The notes beneath the pieces are model-generated. The model made no database searches. It was given only the letters and a program-made list of their open reading frames with translations, and was not told the DNA's origin. Shown here piece by piece: positions 43,190-52,292 of a stretch of DNA of 64,000 nt. The stretch comes from Peptoniphilus_A harei_B. GTDB taxonomy: Bacteria; Bacillota; Clostridia; Tissierellales; Peptoniphilaceae. Location of the stretch: assembly GCA_032560695.1 (NCBI GenBank), contig JAWGHR010000004.1, positions 62,001 through 126,000 of the forward strand, read 5' to 3'. The position numbers and the translations under genes were made by a program. The stretch's first letter is position 1, and every line of letters begins with the position of its first letter.

Positions 43190-43954
43190 CTATTTGTTCA
43201 TTATAGAATCCACTGCATTTATAATTGCAGACCTAAATCCATCCTTTTCTAAAGATTTTACTCCCTTAATAGTTGTACCAGCAGGTGTTGTAACTTGATC
43301 CTTTAACTCACCTGGATGAATGCCAGACTCCCTCACCATTTTTGCTGATCCTGCAACTGCTTGAGATATAACCCTGTAAGCCATGTCCCTTTGCATGCCG
43401 TAAGAAACTGCTGCATCTGCTGCTGCTTCAATGTACATGTAGACATAGGCAGGCATGCAACCTGAAACTGCCTCATAAATTTTTATATTTTTCTCTTCCA
43501 CAATTTCAGTTTCTCCAAAGTTGGATAAAATTTTTCTTATTTCACTAACTTCTTCATCTGAAATATTTTTTCCTGGGCAAATTCCCGTCATTGAATTTAA
43601 AATTTTTGCCGGTGTATTTGGAAGAGCCATCATAAGCTTTTTATTTGGAAGACATTCTTCAAGCTTTTTAAGGTCAAAAGCTGAAGTAATAGATATAATT
43701 ATTTGATCTTTTACTTCATCTTTTATTGTTTCGAGTACATCTTCATAGACGTAGGGTTTAACTGCAAGTATGATTGCGTCTGCACCTTTAACTACATCTA
43801 CTTCTGACTGGGCTAGTCTTGCTGCTTCATTTCCCTTAAAGGCATCTCTCTTTTCTTCGCTCCTGTCGTAAAGAAAAGTTTCTATCTTATTATCTAAAAG
43901 ACCATGCGCCATGGCAGCACCCATGTTACCAAGGCCTATAATTCCCATTTTCAT
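43190..43954 (-). CDS. proC: Pyrroline-5-carboxylate reductase
   Basis: ProC makes the last step of proline synthesis with NAD(P)H. The 254 residues begin MKMGIIGLGNMGAAMA with the Rossmann motif, contain AVKPYVYEDVLE and MALPNTPAKILNSMTG, and end in the signature region ELKDQVTTPAGTTIKGVKSL. ATG 43954 is used; a GTG one codon earlier is too near AAGGAGTG. A DJ-1 gene follows. No proA or proB is visible in the window. Confidence 0.93.
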   Translation of the reverse strand: MKMGIIGLGNMGAAMAHGLLDNKIETFLYDRSEEKRDAFKGNEAARLAQSEVDVVKGADAIILAVKPYVYEDVLETIKDEVKDQIIISITSAFDLKKLEECLPNKKLMMALPNTPAKILNSMTGICPGKNISDEEVSEIRKILSNFGETEIVEEKNIKIYEAVSGCMPAYVYMYIEAAADAAVSYGMQRDMAYRVISQAVAGSAKMVRESGIHPGELKDQVTTPAGTTIKGVKSLEKDGFRSAIINAVDSIMNK

Positions 43955-44032
43955 CACATCACTCCTTAAGTAGATTATACACGATATTACTTAAAAATTC
44001 ATTTTTGTGCTATAATTTAAGTCGGTGATTTA

Positions 44033-44593
44033 ATGAAAAAAATTTCTATTGCAAAGTTATTCTTAACTTTTTTTAAAATAAACGCCATAACCTTTGGGGG
44101 AGGCTATACAATTGTCCCTGTTATAAAGGACATCTTCGTATCAGACCTTGAGCTCATTGACGAGGACCAGATGATGGATATAGTTGCCATCTCCCAAGGT
44201 GGACCTGGAGCCATGGCAATCTCTTGCTCAGTTCTGACAGGTTACTACTTGAGAGGGCCTCTTGGAGCAATAACTTGTCTTGTTGCATCAGCTCTTCCCT
44301 GTCTTATAATTTTGTCAGTGATTTCAAATTTCTACCAAAAATTTAAGTCAAACTTTTTTATAAATGCAGCCCTAGAAGGGATCAGTGGAGTGATCTCTGC
44401 AGTCTTATTTATAACAGTGGCCCGCATGGGGATTTCTTCTTACAAGAACAATCCACGTTTTAGCGCAGTTATGATTGTCCTCGTGTTCTTAGTTGCCTTT
44501 TTTACAAATATCAACACAGGATTCATAATTTTATTCTGTGCTTTGGCAGGAATTTCTTATTTTAGCGTAATGGAGAGATACAAGAATGCTTGA
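44033..44593 (+). CDS. Chromate transporter family protein, N-terminal half unit
   Basis: This 186-residue membrane protein is one half-size unit of the CHR (chromate ion transporter) family. The conserved start NAITFGGGYTIVPVIKD and DIVAISQGGPGAMAISCS are intact. Short CHR proteins are made as pairs; its partner overlaps by 8 bp. The family exports chromate in some bacteria, but the natural substrate of short pairs in anaerobes is not established. A TATAAT element lies in the short upstream region. Confidence 0.88.
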   Translation: MKKISIAKLFLTFFKINAITFGGGYTIVPVIKDIFVSDLELIDEDQMMDIVAISQGGPGAMAISCSVLTGYYLRGPLGAITCLVASALPCLIILSVISNFYQKFKSNFFINAALEGISGVISAVLFITVARMGISSYKNNPRFSAVMIVLVFLVAFFTNINTGFIILFCALAGISYFSVMERYKNA

Positions 44594-45143
44594 TTTATTT
44601 TTAATTTTCTTTAAAATCGGATGTTTCGCCTTTGGTGGCGGCTACGCAGTAATACCCTTGATTTCAAAATACGTTGTTGAAGAACACGCCTGGATCTCTA
44701 CAAGAGAATTTATAGATTTGATTTCCATTTCACAAATGACTCCAGGGCCCATTGCCATTAACTCAGCAACCTTTGTTGGGCAAAATGTCTATGGAATCTT
44801 AGGCTCCATACTTGCAACAACAGGACTAGTCCTTCCCCAGTTCATCCTAATGATGATACTTGGCTACTTCCTCTTTAGCAAGGGCAAAAAATTTAAAATC
44901 ATGGACTACTCCCTCCTTGGAATCAAGGCAGGAGTTGTGTCCCTTATCTTTATAACAACCTTAAAACTCTTCCAATCATCAGTCTTCCCTGAAGGACTTA
45001 AGCTTCAAGGCATTAGCCTGGCAGCCCTTATCTCCTTCGTCATTGGATTTGTCCTCTACATGAAGAAGGTAAACCTCTTTAAGCTAATAGGACTCGGCGC
45101 AGTGATTGGAATTGGTGTCAAATACGCTTTGACTCTTATGTAA
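44586..45143 (+). CDS. Chromate transporter family protein, C-terminal half unit
   Basis: This 185-residue partner of the preceding gene has the same family features in the opposite half: GCFAFGGGYAVIPLISKYV and ISISQMTPGPIAINSATFVG. Its start lies inside the end of the first gene, which supports coupled synthesis of a two-subunit transporter. A terminator follows at once. Confidence 0.88.
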   Translation: MLDLFLIFFKIGCFAFGGGYAVIPLISKYVVEEHAWISTREFIDLISISQMTPGPIAINSATFVGQNVYGILGSILATTGLVLPQFILMMILGYFLFSKGKKFKIMDYSLLGIKAGVVSLIFITTLKLFQSSVFPEGLKLQGISLAALISFVIGFVLYMKKVNLFKLIGLGAVIGIGVKYALTLM

Positions 45144-45146
45144 AAT

Positions 45147-45183
45147 AAAACTCCTTGGTTTTTTCCAGGGAGTTTTTTCTTTT
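45147..45183 (+). terminator. Terminator of the chromate transporter pair
   Basis: ACTCCTTGG pairs with CCAGGGAGT and is followed by TTTTTTC. Confidence 0.75.
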
Positions 45184-45268
45184 TTGTTTTCAATTTTTTA
45201 TAAATTACATTTCTTAAATTTTTATTTCACTTATTAACTATTTTATAAGTTTCAAATTTTTTGTTACT

Positions 45269-46051
45269 TTAAAATAAGCATTCATCAATTATTTCTTTAG
45301 ACTTCAATTCATCCACCCACTCTTTTGGAAATTCATCAAAGCCATAAATAATTCCTGCCAATCCTCCAGTTACTGCTCCAGTGGTGTCTGTGTCGTCGCC
45401 AAGATTTATTGCCTTTAGGACTGCTTCCCTATAAGAATTTGTATTTAAAAGACACCAAAGAGAGGCTTCGAGAGTGTGGAGGACAAAACCTGTTGACTGG
45501 ATCTCATCTTCAGACTTGTTTTTTATATGGTCAAGTCCAAGCTCTTCTAACTTTTCACCAGCGATTAACCTTCTTGCTATATGAATATAATCAAGGCAGG
45601 CCTTTCTAGAAATTTCGTGAGCGTGGGTGACGCTTGATACACTTTCAATCTCTTCATCCCTTGCATCAGTAAAGGCAAGAGGCAAGATCCTCATAAGTGA
45701 TCCATTGCCATTAGCATAAAAATCATCAATTCCATGACCTTTTGTCAGGGCATCTCTTGTTGTTATCCCCACATCAAAAGTCTCTCCATGACAAGCGAAC
45801 TTTCCTTCAAAGAGCCAGGCCTCAAAATTTTTTCTTATATCTTCAACATCAATTTTATTTTTATCCTTTATAGACTTGCAAGTAGCAAGAGTAATGCTAG
45901 TATCGTCTGACCAGGTCCCAGCAACTTGATTCCAAGTTCCAAAGCCCACCATATCTGTGCAGGTGAAAGTCCCCCTCTTTTTAAACTCAAAGGGCACGCC
46001 AAGTGCATCAGCTATGGCGAGTCCATAAATTCCATCCCTAAGCTTAGACAT
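45269..46051 (-). CDS. ADP-ribosylglycohydrolase family protein
   Basis: The 260-residue protein has the DraG/ARH all-alpha fold that removes ADP-ribose from proteins or other acceptors. The two metal-binding signatures are present: WSDDTSITLATCKS near the N-terminus and NLGDDTDTTGAVTGG near the C-terminus. GLAIADALGVPFEF is the family start. ATG 46051 follows AAGGAGGAGG; the frame extends further upstream, but without a ribosome site. No ADP-ribosyltransferase is visible nearby. Confidence 0.9.
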   Translation of the reverse strand: MSKLRDGIYGLAIADALGVPFEFKKRGTFTCTDMVGFGTWNQVAGTWSDDTSITLATCKSIKDKNKIDVEDIRKNFEAWLFEGKFACHGETFDVGITTRDALTKGHGIDDFYANGNGSLMRILPLAFTDARDEEIESVSSVTHAHEISRKACLDYIHIARRLIAGEKLEELGLDHIKNKSEDEIQSTGFVLHTLEASLWCLLNTNSYREAVLKAINLGDDTDTTGAVTGGLAGIIYGFDEFPKEWVDELKSKEIIDECLF

Positions 46052-46114
46052 AAAATCCCTCCTCCTTAGTTTAGATTTATAAATTATTAAATCAATTATA
46101 TAAAGTCTGGACAT

Positions 46115-46139
46115 AAAAATAAAGACTCCCCTAAGGAAG
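46115..46139. repeat. 25-bp direct repeat, left copy (terminator-like)
   Basis: This 25-bp sequence begins AAAAATAAAGACTCCCC and recurs identically at 47584-47608. The two copies bracket the RelE remnant and the erythromycin-esterase-like gene. This copy can still form an imperfect minus-strand hairpin (AAGGCT with AGTCTT). Confidence 0.8.
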
Positions 46140-46141
46140 CC

Positions 46142-46243
46142 TTATGAATAAATATTTTTTCTGTGACCCACATCAATGGCGAAGATTATTAATTTGTCGT
46201 CATCAATTTTTGCAAGGAGTCTATAGGCACCAAAACCCTTGTC
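46142..46243 (-). pseudogene. RelE/ParE-type toxin fragment
   Basis: The last 33 codons of a RelE-like toxin are in frame to a TAA stop: GFGAYRLLAKIDDDKLIIF, then AIDVGHRKNIYS. This matches the family end (YR..IDD...V..VGHR..IY). A stop lies immediately upstream, and the N-terminal two thirds plus any antitoxin are absent. It is a relic, probably of an earlier toxin-antitoxin locus at this insertion spot. Confidence 0.7.
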
Positions 46244-46277
46244 TTACAATGTTCAAGCTCATAATTTTCTTATAAAC

Positions 46278-47543
46278 TTAAGCTTCATCAATTACTGCAG
46301 TTGGCTTTGCATAATAAACAAAGATCATTGCATCATATAAATCTTTTGGTACTTCCTTTACCCTATAAGCCCTTGGCATGAATTTCATTAGTGGAGAATA
46401 TCCTTCACCTAGACTTACCATGTTAATTTCTTTATTTATAAGGTCAAAAGTTTCTCCTTCTTCAACTTTTGTAAAATCTAAATAATATTTTCCCTTAAAT
46501 TTTCTCGCACTGTAAGCTAAAGGATCAGCAGATACAAAGCCATAGTTTGACCTCTTATTATCTGGACCAGCTTCATTGATGTTTACAATCCCCTTATAAA
46601 AGTCAGTTCCCATAATAAAATATTTTTCGCCAAATATTTTCTTTAAGTGAGATCCCATTGGCTCATAAAATTTTTCACTTTTTGCGATGTGACCGTTGTG
46701 ACCAGAAATTAAAAGCATCTTATTTCCCTTTGATTTTTCAAAATCACTTATCCACTTAACATTCTCAGCCATAAGCTCATCTCTCACATTATTTACTTTT
46801 ACATAATCATTAAAATCTAATTCGTAATATTTTACGCTGTCCAAGACATTTGTGATTGCTCTTGAAATAAGCCTTGCAGAGTTAGAAGATAGGCTGTCGA
46901 CATGAGCTTTTATTTCTAACAACAAAGCTTCCTTATCTTTTATCTGTGAGATCTTAAATTTTTCATCTTTAATAAAGTAAAACTCCTTATTCAAGTCTTT
47001 TTCTTGTAAAATATTATTTTCCTTGCAAAAATCTAAAATTAACTCAATAGATTTTTCTGGGTTCTGCATGTCAAAGCCGTAAAAAGAAAGCTTGTCCTCA
47101 TCCTTTGCTCTTTGGTTGTAGTCGAACATATAATTTATAAGATCATTCATATTCCCTGTGTGATAAATATTAAAAGAAAAAATTCTTGAAATATTTTCAT
47201 CTCTTTTGTCTCCATGAATGTAATTATTGATTATCATTCCTTCGCCAAAATCAGCTTCAATGGCAAAGCTCTTTAAATTATTTTTTTCAACTAAGGTCTT
47301 TAAAACTTCTAATTTTAAATTCTGAAAGTCAGAATTCCCGTGAGTAGCTTCCCCAAGTCCAACAACTTCTATATTGTCATCTAAATCTATCTCACTTACA
47401 GCTTTACCATAGTCTTCTATATCTGAAATGTTTTTCCTTGCACTTAACTTTGGAAGGTTAATCCACAAAAAATCTCCAATCCCTATAAGAATAATAAGGG
47501 ATACTAAAAAAATTAAAATTCCTTTTAAAATTTTCTTTATCAT
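46278..47543 (-). CDS. Erythromycin-esterase family protein
   Basis: The 421-residue protein has one N-terminal membrane helix (about residues 7-28) and an erythromycin-esterase-type domain outside or at the membrane. VVGLGEATHGNSDFQNLKLE contains the conserved His in EATHG. AIEADFGEGMIINNYIHG and LLISGHNGHIAKSE carry further family residues. Members include the resistance enzymes EreA/EreB, but many relatives do not act on macrolides, so resistance should not be assumed. It lies in a segment bracketed by a 25-bp repeat, which suggests acquisition. Confidence 0.8.
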   Translation of the reverse strand: MIKKILKGILIFLVSLIILIGIGDFLWINLPKLSARKNISDIEDYGKAVSEIDLDDNIEVVGLGEATHGNSDFQNLKLEVLKTLVEKNNLKSFAIEADFGEGMIINNYIHGDKRDENISRIFSFNIYHTGNMNDLINYMFDYNQRAKDEDKLSFYGFDMQNPEKSIELILDFCKENNILQEKDLNKEFYFIKDEKFKISQIKDKEALLLEIKAHVDSLSSNSARLISRAITNVLDSVKYYELDFNDYVKVNNVRDELMAENVKWISDFEKSKGNKMLLISGHNGHIAKSEKFYEPMGSHLKKIFGEKYFIMGTDFYKGIVNINEAGPDNKRSNYGFVSADPLAYSARKFKGKYYLDFTKVEEGETFDLINKEINMVSLGEGYSPLMKFMPRAYRVKEVPKDLYDAMIFVYYAKPTAVIDEA

Positions 47544-47583
47544 TTTCTCACCTTCTTTTCCTTATTATATTTATTTTAATCAA

Positions 47584-47608
47584 AAAAATAAAGACTCCCC
47601 TAAGGAAG
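47584..47608. repeat. 25-bp direct repeat, right copy, part of the pta terminator
   Basis: This copy lies right after pta. On the minus strand it forms the hairpin AAAGACT/AGTCTTT followed by a T run, so it is a working pta terminator. The identical sequence at 46115-46139 probably arose by duplication during an insertion. Confidence 0.8.
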
Positions 47609-47626
47609 TCTTTAAGTCTATTTTTA

Positions 47627-48598
47627 TTAAAGAACTGCTTGTGCTGCTGTTATGATAGCTAGTGCGTAAGCTTCGTCTTCTACACAACCTCTTGAAAGGT
47701 CATTTACTGGAGCGTTAAGTCCTTGTAGGATAGGTCCTACTGCCTTGAATCCACCAAAGTATTGTGCAAGTTTGTAGCCAATGTTACCTGCTTCAATGCT
47801 TGGGAAGATAAATACATTTGCGTGACCTGCTACCTTTGATTCTGGAGCTTTCTTTGCTGCAACTCTTTCGATGAAGGCTGCGTCAAATTGAAGTTCTCCG
47901 TCAACTGCCATTTCTGGATTTCTTTCTGCTGCCATCTTAGCTGCGTCTGCTACCATTGTTACTCTTTCGTGAGAAGCTGATCCGTGAGATGAGAAGGAAA
48001 GCATTGCAACCTTTGGATCGATACCAAATTGTTTTGCAGTTTCATTTGATACTACTGCTACTTCTGCTAGGCCTTCTGCGTCAAGGTCTGTGTTAATTGC
48101 ACAGTCTGCCATTAGGTATAGTTCATCATTTCTGATCATAATAAAGGCACCTGAGCATCTCTTGTATTCTGGTTTTGTTTTTATGATTTGAAGAGCTGGT
48201 CTTACTGTGTCTGCAGTTGTGTGAGCTGCACCTGATACAAGTCCCTTAGCTTTTTCCATATATACAAGCATTGTACCAAAGTAGTTGTTGTCCTTTAGGA
48301 TTTCTGCAGCTTGTTCTTCGTTAACTTTTCCTTTTCTTCTTTCTACGAAAGCCTTAACCATTTCATCTTTTGCTTCGTAAGTATCTGGATTAAGGATTTC
48401 AAGATTTCCAAGTTCAACGCCTTCTTTTTCTGCAAGAGCTTTTAGTTCTTCTTCGTCTCCAAGAACGATTGGCTTAATGTCTCCTTCGTCGTTAAGTCTA
48501 ATTGCTGCTCTTAAGATTCTTCTGTCGTTTCCTTCTGGAAATACTATTTCTGGTTTTGCTTCTCTAACTTTTACTTTTAATTCTTCTATTAGTGCCAT
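47627..48598 (-). CDS. pta: Phosphate acetyltransferase
   Basis: Pta interconverts acetyl-CoA and acetyl phosphate, the first step of ATP-yielding acetate formation. The 323-residue form is the usual single-domain Firmicute type. Recognisable: PEIVFPEGNDRRILRAAIRL, GLVSGAAHTTADTVRPALQ, MLSFSSHGSASHE and ANVFIFPSIEAGNIGYKL. GGGGG precedes the ATG. The acetate kinase gene is not in the window. It fits with citrate lyase and pyruvate-based fermentation to acetate. Confidence 0.95.
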   Translation of the reverse strand: MALIEELKVKVREAKPEIVFPEGNDRRILRAAIRLNDEGDIKPIVLGDEEELKALAEKEGVELGNLEILNPDTYEAKDEMVKAFVERRKGKVNEEQAAEILKDNNYFGTMLVYMEKAKGLVSGAAHTTADTVRPALQIIKTKPEYKRCSGAFIMIRNDELYLMADCAINTDLDAEGLAEVAVVSNETAKQFGIDPKVAMLSFSSHGSASHERVTMVADAAKMAAERNPEMAVDGELQFDAAFIERVAAKKAPESKVAGHANVFIFPSIEAGNIGYKLAQYFGGFKAVGPILQGLNAPVNDLSRGCVEDEAYALAIITAAQAVL

Positions 48599-48652
48599 AA
48601 TTTCCCCCTAATTCTATTAATAAATAATATTATATATCTAATGAAAAATAAT

Positions 48653-49627
48653 TTAAAGTGAATAAGCCTTAAAACTTACATCTTCTATAACTTGATTTAG
48701 TCTTACTGAATCTGCAACGAGTTTCGCAAGACGATGATGGTCCATTGTATGAACCCTTAAAACTTCTACACCCTTGTAAGCTCCTATAGTTGTAAGAGCT
48801 GCTGATGCTTCGTCTCTGTTTTCAAATCCTTCTTCACTATTGCCGTCAGCATCAATATTGTTTTCACTTAAAATATTTGTGATAAATCTCTTTCTGGAAA
48901 CCCCAAGGAAAGTGAAGCATCCCATTTCTCTTAGGACGTCAATCTTATCTATTAACTTTAAATTTTCCTTTTTTGTAAGTGCAAAGCCAATGCCTGGATC
49001 AAGCATAATTCTTTCCCTTGGAATTCCATTTTCTTCTGCACGTTCAAGAGATTTTGACAAGTACTTCTTCATGACTTCAAGGACATCCATGTCTTCAAAG
49101 GATTTTAACTCTTCTTCAGTGAAGGCTCCTTCGCCACCAAAGGATGGGAAGTTGGCAGATGACTTGTGGTTTGGTCTTGCAATCTTTGGATTAAACATCA
49201 AGATTGCACCAACATCACTCTTGCCCACAACTTGTGCCATTCTTGGATCTCCCATAAAGCCTGTGATGTCATTTACGAAGTCAACACCTGCTTCAATTGC
49301 TGCTTCAGCAACGTCAGCCTTCCATGTATCAATAGAAAGAGGAACATCTGTCATAGTCTTTAATTCTTTTATAACTGGTACAACTCTCTCAATTTCCTCT
49401 TGGATTTCAACATAGTGGGATCCAGGCCTAGTTGATTCGCCGCCAAGGTCAATCATGCCGGCACCAGCTTCTATAAGTTCAAGTGCCCTCTTAATAGCCT
49501 TGTCCTTACCATACCACTTGCCCCCATCAGAGAAGGAGTCAGGCGTACAATTTACAATTCCGCAAAGAATAGTTTCTCCACCAGATTCTAAAACTTTATC
49601 CTTGTATTTACAAACTAAATTTTCCAT
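48653..49627 (-). CDS. folP: Dihydropteroate synthase
   Basis: FolP joins para-aminobenzoate to the pterin in folate synthesis and is the target of sulfonamides. TPDSFSDGGKW, GGESTRPGSHYV, SIDTWKADVAEAAI, NDITG and the lysine motif FLGVSRKRFITNIL are present. The 324-residue length is about 40 more than usual. The extra part lies after NDITG, where a MFNPKIARPNHKSSANF-type stretch replaces the usual MHMRG-TMQ loop. The C-terminal RVHDV motif reads RVHTM. It is a single gene, with no other folate genes nearby. Confidence 0.88.
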   Translation of the reverse strand: MENLVCKYKDKVLESGGETILCGIVNCTPDSFSDGGKWYGKDKAIKRALELIEAGAGMIDLGGESTRPGSHYVEIQEEIERVVPVIKELKTMTDVPLSIDTWKADVAEAAIEAGVDFVNDITGFMGDPRMAQVVGKSDVGAILMFNPKIARPNHKSSANFPSFGGEGAFTEEELKSFEDMDVLEVMKKYLSKSLERAEENGIPRERIMLDPGIGFALTKKENLKLIDKIDVLREMGCFTFLGVSRKRFITNILSENNIDADGNSEEGFENRDEASAALTTIGAYKGVEVLRVHTMDHHRLAKLVADSVRLNQVIEDVSFKAYSL

Positions 49628-49721
49628 AATTCACTCCAAATTTTATTTTTTCATTTAAATATTTATAATTCTTTAGCCAATAGATATTTTATGACTTGTC
49701 ACTACTTAAAGCAAATAAATT

Positions 49722-50717
49722 TTACTTTGCGTAGTATAAAAGAACTCCGTCATCAGACCACTCAAAGTCAGCCTTACCTATGGCCCTTAGATGTTCAAGA
49801 TGGGCGTGAGCTTCTCCAGCTGCGAAAAACTTTTGAGTATTAGGGAATTCAGAAAAGTCTCTGGCCCTCATATCCCAAGTCATGTTCATGGCAATATCTC
49901 TTACAGTGCACTTTCCCTTTTCCTTTAAAGTCTTGTAGGCTTCATCAATCCTGTGTTGGTGGTGAGCCTTTAACTCGTCAATCCTCTTTGGCACATCTTC
50001 AATTAGAGCCCTGTGAGAAGAATACAAGTGATCAATTGGAAGGTCCCTTAGCTTTTCAATATTAATTAAATACCTACCAAGGCTGTCGCCCACTGTAAAG
50101 TTCCAAAAAGTTATGTTTGGAGTAATATCTCCCAAGAGGTGGTCGCCGCAGAATAAAATTTTTCTCTCTTCTTCATAAAGTCCAACCATGCCAGGAGTGT
50201 GACCAGAAAAATCCATCCCCTTAAAAGTAAAGTCCCCAACCTTTAAAATATAATTTGGATTAAAGGAAACATAAGGAAACTCAGCCTTTGGCCTGTAAAC
50301 AAAACCAGCGTGCTCTTCGATTTTTAAATTGTCCTCTTCAAGGCCTTGGATGTGAGTAGTCTCCATGACTTCCTTCCATCTCTTTGAATTAGCATCAGCC
50401 ATAGAAGACATCATCCTGTAGTCAATATCTCCCATGTAAATTTCAATGCCAAGCTCTTCATGAAACCATGAAGCAAGTCCTGTGTGGTCAGAGTGAAGGT
50501 GGGTCAAGAATAAAATTGTCTTGTCGTAGTCCACTTCCATTTCCTTCATAAAAGAAAGCATCTCACTTCTAATTTCTTCGGTGTTAAAGCCTGTGTCCAC
50601 AATCATGGCCTCTCCCTTGGACTTGACCATGTAAATGTTTATACTCTTTAAGGGGTTGCCCTTAAGTGGAATAATTTTACAATAAACCCCATCTGAAAGT
50701 TTTTTAATTTGTGACAT
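49722..50717 (-). CDS. Metallo-beta-lactamase-fold hydrolase
   Basis: The protein of about 331 residues has the MBL fold. The metal motif is LTHLHSDHTGL (HxHxDH), with later ligands in DFSGHTPGMVGLY and LFCGDHLLGD. A C-terminal helical part of about 80 residues (KAHHQHRIDEAYKTLKEKGK) resembles the winged-helix tail seen in related hydrolases. The reaction is unknown; glyoxalase II-like and RNase-like members exist. ATG 50717 is used as GGGAGG lies just before it. Confidence 0.85.
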   Translation of the reverse strand: MSQIKKLSDGVYCKIIPLKGNPLKSINIYMVKSKGEAMIVDTGFNTEEIRSEMLSFMKEMEVDYDKTILFLTHLHSDHTGLASWFHEELGIEIYMGDIDYRMMSSMADANSKRWKEVMETTHIQGLEEDNLKIEEHAGFVYRPKAEFPYVSFNPNYILKVGDFTFKGMDFSGHTPGMVGLYEEERKILFCGDHLLGDITPNITFWNFTVGDSLGRYLINIEKLRDLPIDHLYSSHRALIEDVPKRIDELKAHHQHRIDEAYKTLKEKGKCTVRDIAMNMTWDMRARDFSEFPNTQKFFAAGEAHAHLEHLRAIGKADFEWSDDGVLLYYAK

Positions 50718-50764
50718 ATTTCCTCCCATTGCTCATTTCATGTATAATAAATACGAGGTGAAAC

Positions 50765-51181
50765 ATGAGCGATTTTTTATTAAAACTATTTAAAGTTGAA
50801 ACCATTAATAAACTGCCTATAGATAGATTATACCCCATTGTGGAAGCTTTAGACCAGGACCAGAGAAAGCTTATAGCTTCTTCTTATGAACTTACCCTTG
50901 AAGGACTAAGCGAGAGAGAAGAAATTGATGCAATCCACGAGACAATCTTGGCAAAGTTTAAAGACACACTACTTTCCTTTGACGAGAAGGAGCACAAGTC
51001 CTTCTACGACTTTTACAATGGCACAGTAGACTACGGCGACGAAAATGTCTACATCAACATGAAAAAATTCACAAGACTAGGACTAATGTATCTTTTCTTG
51101 TCTAAAACAGGCGGCTACTTTAACTTTGTAATACCAGTGGAGTTAATAGAAGAGTACGAAAGACTATTAAAGTCTTCATAA
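50765..51181 (+). CDS. Conserved hypothetical, acidic soluble protein
   Basis: I do not recognise this 138-residue protein. It is soluble, mostly helical and has no signal or membrane segment. It has an acidic middle (DEKEHKSFYDFYNGTVDY) and a hydrophobic C-terminal third (RLGLMYLFLSKTGGYFNFVI). The ATG has CGAGGTG upstream. It is divergent from the MBL-fold hydrolase gene with a short shared promoter region, including a TATAAT. Base composition resembles its neighbours. Confidence 0.7.
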   Translation: MSDFLLKLFKVETINKLPIDRLYPIVEALDQDQRKLIASSYELTLEGLSEREEIDAIHETILAKFKDTLLSFDEKEHKSFYDFYNGTVDYGDENVYINMKKFTRLGLMYLFLSKTGGYFNFVIPVELIEEYERLLKSS

Positions 51182-51254
51182 GAACTTATAATAAATAAAA
51201 AACTTTTATTTAAAGCATGATAACTTATTGGACATTAATTAATAGGAGGAAAGT

Positions 51255-52193
51255 ATGAAAATCTCAAAAAAACTTATAACGTTACTTACGGTTAGCTTGC
51301 TAATGACAGGTTGCTCTGAGGCAAATAAGAAAAATTCTAATGACCCCAAGTCTTCAGTGGAAGTTAATAAAAAAATAATAAATAAGGAAGTCACTCTATC
51401 AAAAGATTTTTTAGAAATGGCAGAAATCGACGACCCACAAGCATCAATAGACGAACTTATTAATGATAAGGTCATAAAAAAAAGTGGTACGGTCAATGAA
51501 GACGGTTCTGTTACTTATATTATGACTCCAAGCCAACATAAGGCTTATATGAAATCTTTAAAAGAAAGTTTTGAAGAAGGTAACCAAGAATTAATAAATG
51601 ATTCTGATAACTCTATTTTAGATATAAAACCTAACGATGACTTTTCTAAATTTGATATTTATGTCGATCCAAATTCTTATTCTTCTTTTGATTCTCTAAT
51701 GGCCATAGCCTTCTACATTCAAGGAGGATATTACAGAATGTTTAATGGAGATAAAGACTCAAGTGTTATTGTTAATTTCATAAACAATGATACTAAAGAA
51801 ATCATTGAAAGTGGAGATTCTTCCAAACTCTTAGATTCTAATACAAAAGAAGTGTCTTCTAAAGAGCTAGATGTTAAAGTTGAGGATCTTCCATACAGTA
51901 TTGTTGAACAAAAACCAGATTCTATAGGAAGTGTTTATGGCGTTGCAACTTTTAAAAATAATTCAAAATATCCTGTAAAATATTTCGAAATGTCTGGAGT
52001 GCTTCCATCAACAAATGAAACTAGTTATTTTATGAACTCAGATACTGTAATGCCAGGAGAAACTTCATCAAACTTCGAGTCTTTTTATGAAAAAGGAACT
52101 AATATTTCAAAAATTTCTTATTGCTATATCAAAGATGATGAAGAAATATATGTGGACTATGACGTAAAACTAGATTCCTACGAAACTTATTAA
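51255..52193 (+). CDS. Lipoprotein of unknown function
   Basis: The 312-residue product starts with a lipoprotein signal (KKLITLLTVSLLMTGCSEAN), with the lipobox cysteine in MTGC. It is therefore predicted to be lipid-anchored on the outer face of the membrane. The mature part is acidic and polar, with a linker rich in Lys, Asn and Ser and then a beta-rich domain ending in KLDSYETY. No catalytic motif is visible. AGGAGG precedes the ATG. It is not clearly in an operon. Confidence 0.8.
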   Translation: MKISKKLITLLTVSLLMTGCSEANKKNSNDPKSSVEVNKKIINKEVTLSKDFLEMAEIDDPQASIDELINDKVIKKSGTVNEDGSVTYIMTPSQHKAYMKSLKESFEEGNQELINDSDNSILDIKPNDDFSKFDIYVDPNSYSSFDSLMAIAFYIQGGYYRMFNGDKDSSVIVNFINNDTKEIIESGDSSKLLDSNTKEVSSKELDVKVEDLPYSIVEQKPDSIGSVYGVATFKNNSKYPVKYFEMSGVLPSTNETSYFMNSDTVMPGETSSNFESFYEKGTNISKISYCYIKDDEEIYVDYDVKLDSYETY

Positions 52194-52257
52194 TAATACA
52201 ATTTTAATTTATAAGGGGGCTTAAGTTATCTTAAGTCCCTTTTTGTGAATTTACGCA

Positions 52258-52287
52258 AAATAAAAAAGCCATTCACATGAATGACTT
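52258..52287 (-). terminator. ssrA: Terminator of ssrA
   Basis: On the minus strand GTCATTC pairs with GAATGGC and is followed by TTTTTTATTTT, just past the 3' CCA of the RNA. Confidence 0.85.
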
Positions 52288-52292
52288 TGCTT

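Noticed and set aside
46278..47543. Esterase gene taken as proof of macrolide resistance
   Set aside because: Only family features are visible; many homologues do not act on macrolides, so the phenotype is not claimed.
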